In this document: positions 15,500 through 24,526 of the stretch, one piece after another
Layout of the letters: each line of letters begins with the position of its first letter
How positions within the stretch are numbered: the first letter of the stretch is position 1
Assembly (NCBI GenBank): GCA_023447635.1
Contig: JAEXNA010000233.1
Coordinates: 48,359 to 112,358 of the forward strand
DNA: 64,000 nt
Source: Vulcanimicrobiota bacterium
Lineage (GTDB): Bacteria; Vulcanimicrobiota; Xenobia; Xenobiales; JADMJV01
Direction of reading: 5' to 3'
Made by a program: the position numbers and the translations under genes
The notes under the pieces: model-generated
The model's input: only the letters and a program-made list of their open reading frames with translations
Told to the model about the DNA's origin: nothing
Database searches by the model: none

Positions 15500-15999
15500 G
15501 TCTGGGAACCTCCCGTGCGAACTTCCTCGACGGCGTCGGTGATGTTGGAGTAGGCGCCGCAGCGGCAGATGTTGCCGCTCATCAGCTCTTTGACGTCGTC
15601 GCGGGTCCGGGCTTTACCCTCGTTGAGGAGACCGACGGCGCTGCAAATCTGGCCGGGGGTGCAGTAGCCGCACTGCAGGGCGTCGTGTTTGACGAACGCC
15701 TGCTGCATGGGGTGGAGGGTTCCGCCCTCGGCCAGCCCTTCGATGGTCGTGATCGACTTGCCGGCCAGGCGCGCGGCGAGCAGCAGACAAGAGTTCATGC
15801 GGACACCGTCGACGAGAACGGTGCAGGCGCCGCACTGGCCCTGATCGCAGCCTTTCTTGGTGCCGGTCAGGTCCAGGTTCTCGCGCAGAAGATCGAGCAG
15901 CGTGGTCCAGGGCTGGATCTCGACGCAGACTTCTTTCTCGTTGATCCTGAGCTCCAGGGCTCGGGTGTGCGGCGTGACTGCCGCTGACGGTGGCGTCAT
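15496..15999 (-). CDS. paoA: Aldehyde oxidoreductase, [2Fe-2S] subunit (PaoA/YagT type)
   Basis: This 167-residue protein has a plant-ferredoxin-type cluster site (C51, C56, C59, C71; CDQGQCGAC) and the second cluster site of the family (C110, C113, C145, C147; CGYC and CRC). It is the first gene of the operon. E. coli PaoA has a Tat signal that exports the complex; here the N-terminus (MTPPSAAVTPHTRALELRIN) has no twin-arginine motif, so the enzyme is probably cytosolic. Confidence 0.93.
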   Translation of the reverse strand: MTPPSAAVTPHTRALELRINEKEVCVEIQPWTTLLDLLRENLDLTGTKKGCDQGQCGACTVLVDGVRMNSCLLLAARLAGKSITTIEGLAEGGTLHPMQQAFVKHDALQCGYCTPGQICSAVGLLNEGKARTRDDVKELMSGNICRCGAYSNITDAVEEVRTGGSQT

Positions 16000-16160
16000 G
16001 GTGTTCTATCCTCCAGGTGATCGCATTCGTGATCCTGGGGACTTCGCCGTGAGGCGCGAGGAGCTTTGTGACGAACGGAGTCAGTTTCGGGATGCTATCC
16101 TAAGAGCCAATGGGATGGGGAGGCGGATGCTTCGGTGGAGTCCCAAACCTACCGGTCGCG

Positions 16161-16919
16161 CTAGTCGCTGTCCGGATCGAGGCCGAGCGCTCGAAGCTTC
16201 TCTGCAAGCCGCTCGGCGCGTGCCTGCTCCAGATCGGCGCGAGATCGCTCCTGATCGGCGCGAAACCGCTCCTGATCGGCGCGAAGCCGCTCTTCTTCTC
16301 CCGTCGCTAGCAAAGTGCCGGAAGGGTCAACCCAGCGGAGCCAGGCGGTGGACCAGTTATCAAAAGGTCCCTCCCACAGGACCAGTCCCAAGCCGACCTC
16401 GGGGAAGAAGCGATCTACCTTCTCCATATAGCTGGCGCCGGAGAGTTGGAAGACTCGCAGATGGCGCGCGCTGAGATGCTGAGCCGGATCGTAAATGACA
16501 TAGTAAGGGACTTTGATGCGGGCGTATTGCTCGAGCTTCGTGGTGTCTTCTCCGCCTTTTTTGTTCGAGACGATCTCGATGACGATCTCTGGCGGTTTGC
16601 CGTACTTCCAGACGAAGTAGCTGCGGTTCTCTTTGGCCTGGCCGTCCTCGGGAGCCGACACTCCGACGGCGAGAAGAACGTCCGGCACGATGGGCGGATT
16701 CTCTGCCACGCGGAAGATTCCGACGTCGGCCGCGCTAAGGAAAGGGCGACCTTGCTCCCAGGAGACGCGAAGCGTTTCCACCAGGATGTCGCTCTGTTTG
16801 TCCTGGAACAGGTTGACGGGGCCATCGTCCTCGGTGATGAGATGGGACACATCGGGAGGGGTTGGAGCATCCCAGTCGTCAAGGTTCTCTTGCCCTAACG
16901 GATCGGCCACGGGTTTCAC
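16161..16919 (-). CDS. Uma2 family (DUF820) nuclease-fold protein with C-terminal coiled coil
   Basis: This 252-residue protein has a Uma2/DUF820 core with the PD-(D/E)XK pattern: VPDVLLAVGV, then PEIVIEIVSNKK, then KLEQYARIKVPYYVIYDP. Residues about 215-245 are a charged repeat of the form RADQERF, about four copies, predicted to form a coiled coil. The DNA shows matching direct repeats at about 16230-16300. Uma2 proteins are abundant in cyanobacteria and Chloroflexi, and their function is unknown. It lies between the aldehyde oxidoreductase operon and a LysR gene on the same strand, with 13 bases to the LysR gene. Confidence 0.88.
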   Translation of the reverse strand: MKPVADPLGQENLDDWDAPTPPDVSHLITEDDGPVNLFQDKQSDILVETLRVSWEQGRPFLSAADVGIFRVAENPPIVPDVLLAVGVSAPEDGQAKENRSYFVWKYGKPPEIVIEIVSNKKGGEDTTKLEQYARIKVPYYVIYDPAQHLSARHLRVFQLSGASYMEKVDRFFPEVGLGLVLWEGPFDNWSTAWLRWVDPSGTLLATGEEERLRADQERFRADQERSRADLEQARAERLAEKLRALGLDPDSD

Positions 16920-16932
16920 TGTAGCACACGGT

Positions 16933-17838
16933 TCAGCGCTGAGCGAGTTCCGTTGCCACCTCGATGATCTGCTGGCGCAGCCAGCGTTGGGCGGCGTCTT
17001 CTTCGGTGCGGCTGTGCCAGACCATCTCGACCCGGCAGGGACGGACCGGGAACGGAACGGGCCAGGTTTCCAGCGGTAGCCCGCGAGCGAGCACCTGGGC
17101 GACCTTGGAGGGCAGGGTGAGAAGGAGGTCGGTGCTGACCAGCGTGGATGGCGCCGCAGCGTAGTGGGGCAGACGGAGGGCTACCTTCAGATGGCGCCTG
17201 GCCATGGTCTCTTCGAGGGCGCTGTGAGCCGAAGTGACGAGCAGGTGGGAGAGCTCCATATACGTGTCGGCGCCGAGACCGTCCGCCAGGCCGGGATGGC
17301 CGGCGCGGGCCAGACAGACCAGACTGTCCTCGAGCAGTTGCTGCTTGCGGAACTCTGTGCGAGCGGTATCTAGCGAGCCAAGCACCAGGTCGGCAACGCC
17401 GTCGCGCAGCGTCTCCTCGGCCCGCTGGGCCGGCGCGCTGATCAGCTCCAGAGTGATCCCCGGGGCTTCCTCCCCCAGGATCTTCATGAGGACCGGCACC
17501 AGCACCAGGGCGCCGTAGTCGAGGGTGCAGAGGCGGAAGGTCATCCTGGCGGTGAGCGGATCGAAGAGGGGAGAGACCAGGAGGCTTTGCACCTGCGAGA
17601 GCGTCTGGGCGAGCGGCCCAACCATCGCCTGAGCTCTTGGCGTCAGGACCAGTTCCCGGCCCGAGGGGACAAGCAGACGGTCAGAGAAAAGCGAGCGAAG
17701 CCTGGCCAGCGAGCGGCTGACCGTGGGCTGGCTGGTGCCCAGAGTCTCGGCGGCTCGGGAGACGCTGCGCTCGCTGAGCAGGGCGTGCAGAGATTTGAGA
17801 AGGTTCAGATCGAGGCTCTGGATATTCATCTCAGGCAT
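16933..17838 (-). CDS. LysR family transcriptional regulator
   Basis: This 301-residue protein has a winged HTH at residues about 8-66 (NLLKSLHALLSERSVSRAAE, GTSQPTVSRSLARLR) and a LysR substrate-binding domain at about 95-298. The pattern is closest to the NodD/SyrM-like branch (DLNLLKSLHALL, DYGALVLVPVL). The first codon could be 17838 or ATG 17829 (MNIQSLDL). It is divergent from the TetR gene at 17929, and the 90-base gap probably holds both promoters. A role in regulating the nearby oxidoreductase operon is possible but not shown. Confidence 0.9.
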   Translation of the reverse strand: MPEMNIQSLDLNLLKSLHALLSERSVSRAAETLGTSQPTVSRSLARLRSLFSDRLLVPSGRELVLTPRAQAMVGPLAQTLSQVQSLLVSPLFDPLTARMTFRLCTLDYGALVLVPVLMKILGEEAPGITLELISAPAQRAEETLRDGVADLVLGSLDTARTEFRKQQLLEDSLVCLARAGHPGLADGLGADTYMELSHLLVTSAHSALEETMARRHLKVALRLPHYAAAPSTLVSTDLLLTLPSKVAQVLARGLPLETWPVPFPVRPCRVEMVWHSRTEEDAAQRWLRQQIIEVATELAQR

Positions 17839-17928
17839 AGATAGGTATGTTTCTTATGGCATTGTTGAGAGGCCTGCTGCGGGGTAATCTTAGGCAGGAT
17901 TTTCATTCGCATGGAAGGGCGGGAAGGC

Positions 17929-18522
17929 ATGATTGTGGATCGCGAAGAGTACAGAGAAGAGCTGATCTGGGCGTGCCTGACCTCGTTTGCGGCCCACGGC
18001 TACGAGGCGTGCAATATGGCCATGCTGGCCCAGGGAGCGGGCGTCTCCGAGCGCACCCTCGAGGACTACTTCTCGGACAAACGCTCGTTGTTCGATGCCG
18101 TTTTGGATTCTGCCGCTAACGCTGATCTGGAAGCTCTCGAGCGAGTGGTAGGGCGGGTCGAGGGTCCACGCGCGAAGCTTTTGGAGCTGGGTGAATTTTT
18201 GGACCGCAATGAGGGCTACCTGGAATGGCAGCAGAAGCTGTGGCGCGAGGCGGCCCGTCTGGACGGTTCGACTCGAGCCAGGCTAGAGCGTCTGCAAGGG
18301 CGCTTTTACGAGATTTTTTCCGGTTTTTTCCAGGGAACTTTTCAGGACCCGGAATTCGAGGCGTCCCTGGTCGGCTTGTTGATGCCGCTGATCGACGGGC
18401 TGATCTTGCAAGGAGCTTATCGTCCCGGCTATCCCAATTTCGTCGAAGGGTTGAGTCGGTTTGCCGACCTGGTCGAGCGCTTGCAGACTCCATCCTCGCT
18501 CGAGGTCCTCGACGTTGCCTGA
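17929..18522 (+). CDS. TetR/AcrR family transcriptional regulator
   Basis: This 197-residue protein has an N-terminal HTH at about residues 10-55 (LTSFAAHGYEACNMAMLA, GVSERTLEDYFSDKRSLFDA) and an all-helical C-terminal ligand domain at about 75-190. ATG 17929 is preferred over 17911 because AGGGCGGGAAGG lies immediately upstream of it. The downstream HEAT-like gene overlaps its stop codon, suggesting an operon. Confidence 0.88.
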   Translation: MIVDREEYREELIWACLTSFAAHGYEACNMAMLAQGAGVSERTLEDYFSDKRSLFDAVLDSAANADLEALERVVGRVEGPRAKLLELGEFLDRNEGYLEWQQKLWREAARLDGSTRARLERLQGRFYEIFSGFFQGTFQDPEFEASLVGLLMPLIDGLILQGAYRPGYPNFVEGLSRFADLVERLQTPSSLEVLDVA

Positions 18523-19333
18523 GAGCGCTGTCCTGGACCAGATTGAGTTCGATCTCGAAGAGCGGTCTTCGACAGCCGTCGCCCGAGCGGCTCGCAAAGT
18601 GATCGATCTGGGCTTGACCGACCTGGCTCCGCAACTGCTCAAGGCGCTCTCACGCTGGCTGAGAGAGCCGGCGAAGAACGACCCGGGATGTCGGGCCAGG
18701 ACGCTTCTGATGAGCGCTTTACTTCAGCAAGAGCATCGAGACCCGGATATCTACCTGCAAGCCCTGGCGCTGCCCTCTGCTCGGACCGTCAAGACCGGGC
18801 GCGCAGCGAAGGCCTCGCCGTCGGGGAACGACGGGACGGGAGAGCTTCGTGGACTGGCCGCCATGGGGCTGGCGGGCAGTCATTACGAGCACGCCGCCGA
18901 CTTCGCGGTCGACCTGCTGGTCGATCCCGACCCCACGGTAAGAGTTTTTGCCGTCAGGGCGCTGACGATACGACGGGAAAGCGCGGCAATCCGTTTGCTG
19001 GCGCTGGGAGAACAGGCTCCGTCCGTGCTGGGAGAGTGCCTGGAGAGTTTGTTGCAGCTCGAGGGCGGCCGGGTCGTGGGGTTCGTGGCGGACTACCTGC
19101 ACAAGTCTCCCGAGATCGCGGAGATCGCCGCTTTGGCCCTGGGAAGCTCTCGCCGGGCGGAGGCGTTTGCCCCTTTGAGGGCGGAGTGGGGCACCTTGTT
19201 CGACCGGCGCACGCTGCTGGTCGCGATGGCCACGCTGCGCTCTCCCGAGGCGGTGGAGTTCCTGGAGCGGTTCGTGAGAACTCAAGCCGAGCGGGAAGAC
19301 CTGGATACCTTGCGCCCCTTCGGCTTCGGCTAA
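18515..19333 (+). CDS. HEAT-repeat-like protein
   Basis: This protein of about 272 residues is mostly alpha-helical, with repeated units of the type LGLTDLAPQLLKALSRWL, AADFAVDLLVDPDPTVRVFA and EIAEIAALALGSSRRAEAF, resembling HEAT/PBS-lyase repeats. The frame opens back to 18461, but that would overlap the TetR gene by 62 bases. A TTG at 18515 sits eight bases after GAGG and overlaps the TetR stop, so I prefer it. Such repeats usually mediate protein contacts. No catalytic residues are visible and its function is unknown. Confidence 0.7.
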   Translation: MPESAVLDQIEFDLEERSSTAVARAARKVIDLGLTDLAPQLLKALSRWLREPAKNDPGCRARTLLMSALLQQEHRDPDIYLQALALPSARTVKTGRAAKASPSGNDGTGELRGLAAMGLAGSHYEHAADFAVDLLVDPDPTVRVFAVRALTIRRESAAIRLLALGEQAPSVLGECLESLLQLEGGRVVGFVADYLHKSPEIAEIAALALGSSRRAEAFAPLRAEWGTLFDRRTLLVAMATLRSPEAVEFLERFVRTQAEREDLDTLRPFGFG

Positions 19334-19382
19334 AGGGGTCTTTGGCCTCGGTTGGGTCTTCCGCCTGAATGGCTGTTCGGCC

Positions 19383-21254
19383 CTAAATGGCCCGCCAGCT
19401 GACCACGCCGAGGGGTATTCCCCCGGCTTGGTTGCGCAGTTGGTCGACGTAGGAGGAGTCGTAACGAAAGTCGACACCCTTGGCGGTGATTCCGATACGC
19501 CCCTTGCCCGGCGTCGTGCCGGGCAGGTTGCGCTGTCCTCTGGCCGGTTCGTAGTTGCCTCCGTAGGCGACCATCACTCCACGCAGGTAGAGGTTGCCAC
19601 GGTCCCGGCCGTTATCGAGGTCGAAGTTGATATCGCCCTGGGCATAGACCACCCCGGTGAATCCCACATCGGCGCCACCCAGGGCGCCTAGCGATGGAAG
19701 GGTCTGTTCGAAATACGGAGGAGAGCTGTAGCCACTATCGGGGTCAAACAAGACGTCGGCCGCGACGGCGTCCAGCGCCTGAGCAATCGCGCCGGGGACC
19801 GCCTCGATAGTGATATCTTCTTTGGCAAAGAGAGCCACCTTATGATTGGGATTGGCCTCCATGACGCTGCTGCCCTGGACGTGGATCGACCCATGAGAGT
19901 TGACCGAACCCTGACCTTCCAGGGTACCCTGAATGCGGATGTCGCCTTGCGATGAGAGGATCGGAGCGGGCGAGTCCCAGGTCGGCTTGACCAGGGAGTT
20001 TTTGGGTCGTTTCAGGGCCGAGGTAAGCAGCCCGGTATCGACCAGCACCGCCATCCCGTTGGCCGAGCCTTGAGGAGCCACCGCGATGTTCTTGGTGATT
20101 CGCATTTCGAGTTCGAGCGGATTCAAAGAAACGGCCCCGTCGAGCGAGGCGAGACCGTCCTGGCTGGTCGCTGTGTAGGTGGCCGAAGGAGAGCCGGTGA
20201 GTCCGACCGCGGGATCGTAGTCGACGGCGTAGTAGTCCAGGCGCCGAGGATGGTCGCGCCACACATAGGTCCCGGCTTTCATGGTCGCGTCGGACGGGGT
20301 GGGAAGATCAAGGTCGCCCCAGCCCAGCTTGATAAAAGAAGCGCTGGAGTCTTCCTGGGTGGCCACGGGCGACTCCGAGTCGGCCGAGTTAATGAGGAAT
20401 CGGCCGTCTTCTTTGTTGACGAAAACCTCGCCGTTGTTCATCTCGAGAGGGTTAGCGTCGCTGCTCGAAAGTCCGATGTCGGCCAGGGTTCTCATGCGGG
20501 GAGGCATGTTCGAGTTTTCGCTACCGACTCGAAGTCGGCCCTCGAGGTCGAAACTGATGTCCTGGGCGCCATATACGACAGCGTCGCCGTAGGCCGAGAC
20601 GTCACGTCTCATATATTGCTCGAGCACTCGACGGGTGACTTTGAACTGGTCGCTTGGCCGGGGCTGATCGGGAGTAATGTCGCGGACGCCTGCCCCAGAG
20701 AGGCCCTCGCAGTAGAGGACCGCGGTGTGGCGAGGTACCTCTCCGGCTCGGACGGAGCTCTCCGTGACCGAGAAGTTCGCTCCATCGGCCCGGTAAAGCG
20801 GGGCGCTACCGCCTTGCTCGAGCAGGTTGTAGCTGACGTACTTCAGCGGGATCTGCATATCCGGCGCGGGGTCCGGATTGGCGTCGTCGGGCTGCTCGGT
20901 CCCGTTCTGAAAATTGAAGCGAAGGCGGAAAAGGCTGGGGACCTGGTCCTGGCTCCAAAGAATGCCCACGACGTTGCCCCGGTCTTCGCGAACCCACAGC
21001 TGTCCCGGCATATCGACGGTCACGGCGTTGCCGTCGCCGCGCCATTCGGGGTCGAACTGCATGCGAGTGCGGGCGTACTCTAGACCGGCCTGGGCGGCGG
21101 CTTGGGCCGCGCTATCTTCCTCGACCGATGAGGCTGCAAAACGTCCGCCCGGCAAAAGCATCAGCGCGGCCGTGACCATCATAACGACCAGCACGGCCAC
21201 CAGGAGCGCGGTGATGAAGAAGACCCCTCGACTTTTGCCAGCTCTCAGTTTCAT
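19383..21254 (-). CDS. PilX-like pilus-assembly/pseudopilin-cluster protein
   Basis: This 623-residue protein has one N-terminal hydrophobic helix (FFITALLVAVLVVMMVTAAL) after a short basic stretch, then a PilX-like segment (SAAQAAAQAGLEYARTRMQ) and a large exported domain. The far C-terminus has beta-helix-like repeats (ILSSQGDIRIQGTLEGQGSV, INFDLDNGRDRGNLYLRG). The N-terminus lacks the G-F-x-x-x-E prepilin cleavage motif. It is third in a three-gene set with two pseudopilin-like genes. A minor component of a type IV pilus or type II secretion machine is the likely role. Confidence 0.75.
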   Translation of the reverse strand: MKLRAGKSRGVFFITALLVAVLVVMMVTAALMLLPGGRFAASSVEEDSAAQAAAQAGLEYARTRMQFDPEWRGDGNAVTVDMPGQLWVREDRGNVVGILWSQDQVPSLFRLRFNFQNGTEQPDDANPDPAPDMQIPLKYVSYNLLEQGGSAPLYRADGANFSVTESSVRAGEVPRHTAVLYCEGLSGAGVRDITPDQPRPSDQFKVTRRVLEQYMRRDVSAYGDAVVYGAQDISFDLEGRLRVGSENSNMPPRMRTLADIGLSSSDANPLEMNNGEVFVNKEDGRFLINSADSESPVATQEDSSASFIKLGWGDLDLPTPSDATMKAGTYVWRDHPRRLDYYAVDYDPAVGLTGSPSATYTATSQDGLASLDGAVSLNPLELEMRITKNIAVAPQGSANGMAVLVDTGLLTSALKRPKNSLVKPTWDSPAPILSSQGDIRIQGTLEGQGSVNSHGSIHVQGSSVMEANPNHKVALFAKEDITIEAVPGAIAQALDAVAADVLFDPDSGYSSPPYFEQTLPSLGALGGADVGFTGVVYAQGDINFDLDNGRDRGNLYLRGVMVAYGGNYEPARGQRNLPGTTPGKGRIGITAKGVDFRYDSSYVDQLRNQAGGIPLGVVSWRAI

Positions 21255-21267
21255 TCTCGATGCCCCC

Positions 21268-22053
21268 TCAAGAGTTTCTCAGCATGACTCGGAAGCGCCG
21301 AACCAGTCGCCCAGGGTGATCCTTGAGTGAAACCTGACCCAGGCGCATGGACTTTCCCGCTTCGCCGACCCGAAAGGCAGAAAGGTCGACTTCGATACTG
21401 TTGTCGACGACTCGGCTCTCCAGCCCGAGCAGGCGGTCTGCGACCAACTTATAGTCTATCACGTTTGTCTCGCTAGAGAAGGGTGACAAGCGATAATCGA
21501 CCGGCGTCGTGATATAGCTATCGATCCCGCTTCCGTTGAGCAAGCTCTCTGGCTCGCCAGGCAGGTCGAGAACTTTGCGGATCAGGAACTTGTGCGGGGC
21601 GTAGTAGTCGGCGTTGGGGTCAGGATCGACGGCTGGAGAGAGGCCGTTGGAAACGGTGGCGTAGTCTCCCGGTCGAGCCAGATAGTAAAGCACCTGACGG
21701 CGCCAGAGGGGGGCTCCGCCATCGGGCTGTCGAGCGAAGCTGCTATCGGGGTTCTGATCCTCGGGGTCCACGGCGGAAAGGAACCAGATGGCGTCGCCGC
21801 CCCCGGGCAAAGCTACACGTTTGCGTTCGAGCGCTTTCGAGCTTGCCATCTCGAGATCGCGCTTCATCCAGTAGTAAGCCTTGGCCAGGCTGCTTTCCGC
21901 GTCGTGCCGGGCGTTGGCCTGAGAGAGGGCGGAGAACCCTTTGACCATGACCGCTACGACCAGAGCCATGATGAGGCTAAAGATGGATAAGGTGACCACG
22001 GTTTCCATCAGGGTGATGGCCCGCGCTCTACGGGGTGAACTTGGCCTTCTCAT
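21268..22053 (-). CDS. PilW/GspJ-like minor pseudopilin
   Basis: This 261-residue protein starts MRRPSSPRRARA, followed by ITLMETVVTLSIFSLIMALV. That is a class III signal with the conserved glutamate at +5 but Ala instead of Gly before the cut site. The globular part contains YYWMKRDLEMASS, typical of PilW/GspJ-like proteins. The frame extends to 22182, but ATG 22053 places the signal correctly and overlaps the upstream gene by 26 bases. The downstream gene starts 13 bases after the stop. Confidence 0.8.
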   Translation of the reverse strand: MRRPSSPRRARAITLMETVVTLSIFSLIMALVVAVMVKGFSALSQANARHDAESSLAKAYYWMKRDLEMASSKALERKRVALPGGGDAIWFLSAVDPEDQNPDSSFARQPDGGAPLWRRQVLYYLARPGDYATVSNGLSPAVDPDPNADYYAPHKFLIRKVLDLPGEPESLLNGSGIDSYITTPVDYRLSPFSSETNVIDYKLVADRLLGLESRVVDNSIEVDLSAFRVGEAGKSMRLGQVSLKDHPGRLVRRFRVMLRNS

Positions 22054-22516
22054 TGACCAGCCGCGTGGTGTTGACGCTAAGGTTTCCGTAGCCGACTCGG
22101 GCGGTAGGAGCAGCGTCCTCGCTCCACCACCAGACGACGGTGTCGACTTTTTTGACCCGGTTCGAGGCGGCTTCGGCGCCACCGAGCGGAGCGCCGCCGG
22201 GCTCGTTGACGGTCGTGTGGGTAATCCGGTAGGTGAAGGTGGTCTGGTTGAGTTGAACCGTTCCCTCGAGCGGCGTCGCGTCGGATTCGAAGAATTCGTG
22301 TTTGGTCAGCGCTTCGTCTTCGTCGTGGAAGACCTTGTGCAGGCGGTCGAGAGTGATCTGCTCCGCCACGATGACGCCAGAGGTGGTGTCGCTACTCTTC
22401 TGGCCCCCGCGCAGGATGGTCAAGAAAAGTCCGGTCATGAGCAGAAGGAGGGCTGCTAGCATGCCCAGGGCGACCATCGTCTCGGCCAGACTGAAGCCTG
22501 CGCGCTTCTTTCTCAC
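22028..22516 (-). CDS. PilV/GspI-like type IV pseudopilin
   Basis: This 162-residue protein has the prepilin signal MRKKRAG|FSLAETMVALG (cleavage after G7, E12 at +5) and a 20-residue hydrophobic helix. The small C-terminal domain contains EQITLDRLHKVFHDEDEAL and FTYRITHTTV. It is first in the set of three pilus-related genes. A prepilin peptidase, not in this window, would process it. Confidence 0.88.
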   Translation of the reverse strand: MRKKRAGFSLAETMVALGMLAALLLLMTGLFLTILRGGQKSSDTTSGVIVAEQITLDRLHKVFHDEDEALTKHEFFESDATPLEGTVQLNQTTFTYRITHTTVNEPGGAPLGGAEAASNRVKKVDTVVWWWSEDAAPTARVGYGNLSVNTTRLVNEKAKFTP

Positions 22517-22669
22517 TCCCTGTAGAGTTCTGAGTGGGGAAATTGGCGCCTGCCGGGCCCGTGGGAAATTTCAAGATTGTGCGGATCAGACTTTGGGCTG
22601 CTCGCCGAAGCTCGGGTCTATCGCGAGGAGTGGAAAGGAGTTCGGGTCCGACCGGGGCAGTGAGGGCCT

Positions 22670-24514
22670 ATGTGGATGGTATTCCTGGTGCTAGGCGCCG
22701 TCGTGGTGTTACTGCTGTCGGAGAAGCTTCCGATGGAGGTCGTGGGGTTTTTGTCGCTGTTGGCCCTGACGGCGGTTGGAGCGATCAGCCAGAAGGAGGC
22801 GCTCGAGGGGTTCAGCAACGGCATCGTGGTGACTATGGCCGGCCTTTTTGTATTGGGCGGAGCGCTGGTCAAGACGGGGACGGCGCAGAAGGCCGGCGAC
22901 CTGATGGAGCGGGGGAGCGGGGGCAAGCCCGGGCGCTTACTGCTGCTGGTGATCCTGGTCTCGGCGACCCTGTCGACCGTGCTCAGTTCGACCGGTACGG
23001 TCGCCCTCTTGATTCCCGCCGTGGTGCGTGCTTCGATGGCTCTGGGGCGAAGCCCCTCGAAATATCTGATCCCCCTGGCCTTCGGGAGCTTGATTGGAGG
23101 CATGCTGACCCTGGTGGGCGGCACTCCGAATTTGATCGCTCAGGAGAGTGTGCTGGCGCTGGGGCGCGACGGGTTCGGCTTTTTTAGCTTTGCCTGGATC
23201 GGAGGGCCGATTCTTCTGCTGGCGGTAGTCTATCTGATGCTGGTGGGAGAACGTTGGCTTCCCGACCGGGTCGAGCCGCTGAAGGCGATTTCCGCCCCGT
23301 CGATCGACGACTTGCTGAGTGAGTACGGGGTCTCGCAGAACCTTTTCAAAGTCGAACTGCCCCCGGAGAGCGCCTGGCGCCCCGCGACGTTAGAGTCGCT
23401 GCGTTTGCGCTCGGACCATCAACTGGACGTGCTGGCGGTTCGCGAGCGGGGCACGGGGCTGCCCAGGGTGCCTGCGGCGGACACGCTTTTGAGTCCGGGC
23501 ATGGTGGTGTTTGTGCGGTCGTCGGTCGAGGCGCTGGAGCGGTTCCGTGAGCGGTATGCCGGGGTCGCTTTTCGCCCTTTCCCTTACGACCCGGCGAGCG
23601 CGCCGTCGCTGGCCGGGCGAGGGCTGGCCGAGCTTTTGCTGGTGCCGCGGTCCCGGTTAGAGGGGAAGTCGCTGGCCGAATCTCGCTTTTTTCGGACCTA
23701 CGGGGTTCGCGTGCTGCAGATCCGTCGGTCCGGACAGGGGCTGAAGGGGCCGGTGGGAGAGGTTCCGCTACGCTTCGGCGACGCTTTGCTGGTGGAGGGG
23801 CCGTTGGCCAAACTGGCCGACCTGCAGCGGGAGCGGTTCGATTTCGTGGTGGTGGGGGCACCCCGAGGGGTGGAGAGTTCCACCGGGTTGGGCCGAGACG
23901 GATGGACGGCCCTGCTGATCGCGGCGGTGATGCTGCTGGCGATCACGGCGGGCTGGGCCTCTTCGAGTATGGCGGCGCTGTGCGCGGCGGTAGCGGTGGT
24001 GCTGGCGGGCTGTTTGACGGTGGAAGAGGCGTACGACTCTCTGCCCTGGGGCAGCCTGTTCCTGGTGGCCACGATGCTACCGTTGGGGACGGCGCTGTCG
24101 AATTCAGGCGGGGTAGACTTTTTGACCCACGGGCTGCTGACGGCAGTGGGAGGCTACGGGCCGCACGCGGTGTTGGCGGGGCTGTATTTGCTCTCGACCG
24201 TGCTGGGGCAGGTGATGTCCAACACGGCGACCGCTCTACTGCTCACGCCGCTGGCTCTGGACGCGGCGCGGCTTCTGGGGGTCGCGCCGGAGCCGCTGCT
24301 GATGGGGATCGCGTTCGGGGCGGCGATGGCGTTCCTGACCCCGATCGCCTCGCCCGTCAACACGCTGGTGGTCACCCCGGGCGGCTACCGATTTGCGGAC
24401 TTTTTGAAGATCGGCCTGCCGCTGCACCTGATGGCCAGCGCGGTTTGCCTGCTCGGTATTCCGGTCGCGTTTCCGTTCGAGCTGGGGGGATGGGAGTGGC
24501 CAGCGGGCGGGTAG
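22670..24514 (+). CDS. SLC13 (DASS) family permease with two TrkA-C domains
   Basis: This 614-residue inner-membrane protein starts at ATG 22670 (MWMVFLVLGAVVVLLL). It has an N-terminal membrane half (about 1-185) with the family motif STVLSSTGTVALLIPAVVRA. A cytosolic insert at about 200-395 has two RCK_C/TrkA-C-like domains (FKVELPPESAW, LAELLLVPRSRLEGKSLAES). The C-terminal membrane half (about 410-600) has the mirrored motif MSNTATALLLTPLALDAARL. DASS proteins import dicarboxylates, sulfate or similar anions with sodium, and the TrkA-C domains suggest ligand gating. A repeat array begins 13 bases after the stop. Confidence 0.93.
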   Translation: MWMVFLVLGAVVVLLLSEKLPMEVVGFLSLLALTAVGAISQKEALEGFSNGIVVTMAGLFVLGGALVKTGTAQKAGDLMERGSGGKPGRLLLLVILVSATLSTVLSSTGTVALLIPAVVRASMALGRSPSKYLIPLAFGSLIGGMLTLVGGTPNLIAQESVLALGRDGFGFFSFAWIGGPILLLAVVYLMLVGERWLPDRVEPLKAISAPSIDDLLSEYGVSQNLFKVELPPESAWRPATLESLRLRSDHQLDVLAVRERGTGLPRVPAADTLLSPGMVVFVRSSVEALERFRERYAGVAFRPFPYDPASAPSLAGRGLAELLLVPRSRLEGKSLAESRFFRTYGVRVLQIRRSGQGLKGPVGEVPLRFGDALLVEGPLAKLADLQRERFDFVVVGAPRGVESSTGLGRDGWTALLIAAVMLLAITAGWASSSMAALCAAVAVVLAGCLTVEEAYDSLPWGSLFLVATMLPLGTALSNSGGVDFLTHGLLTAVGGYGPHAVLAGLYLLSTVLGQVMSNTATALLLTPLALDAARLLGVAPEPLLMGIAFGAAMAFLTPIASPVNTLVVTPGGYRFADFLKIGLPLHLMASAVCLLGIPVAFPFELGGWEWPAGG

Positions 24515-24526
24515 GCTCGTTGGTGG

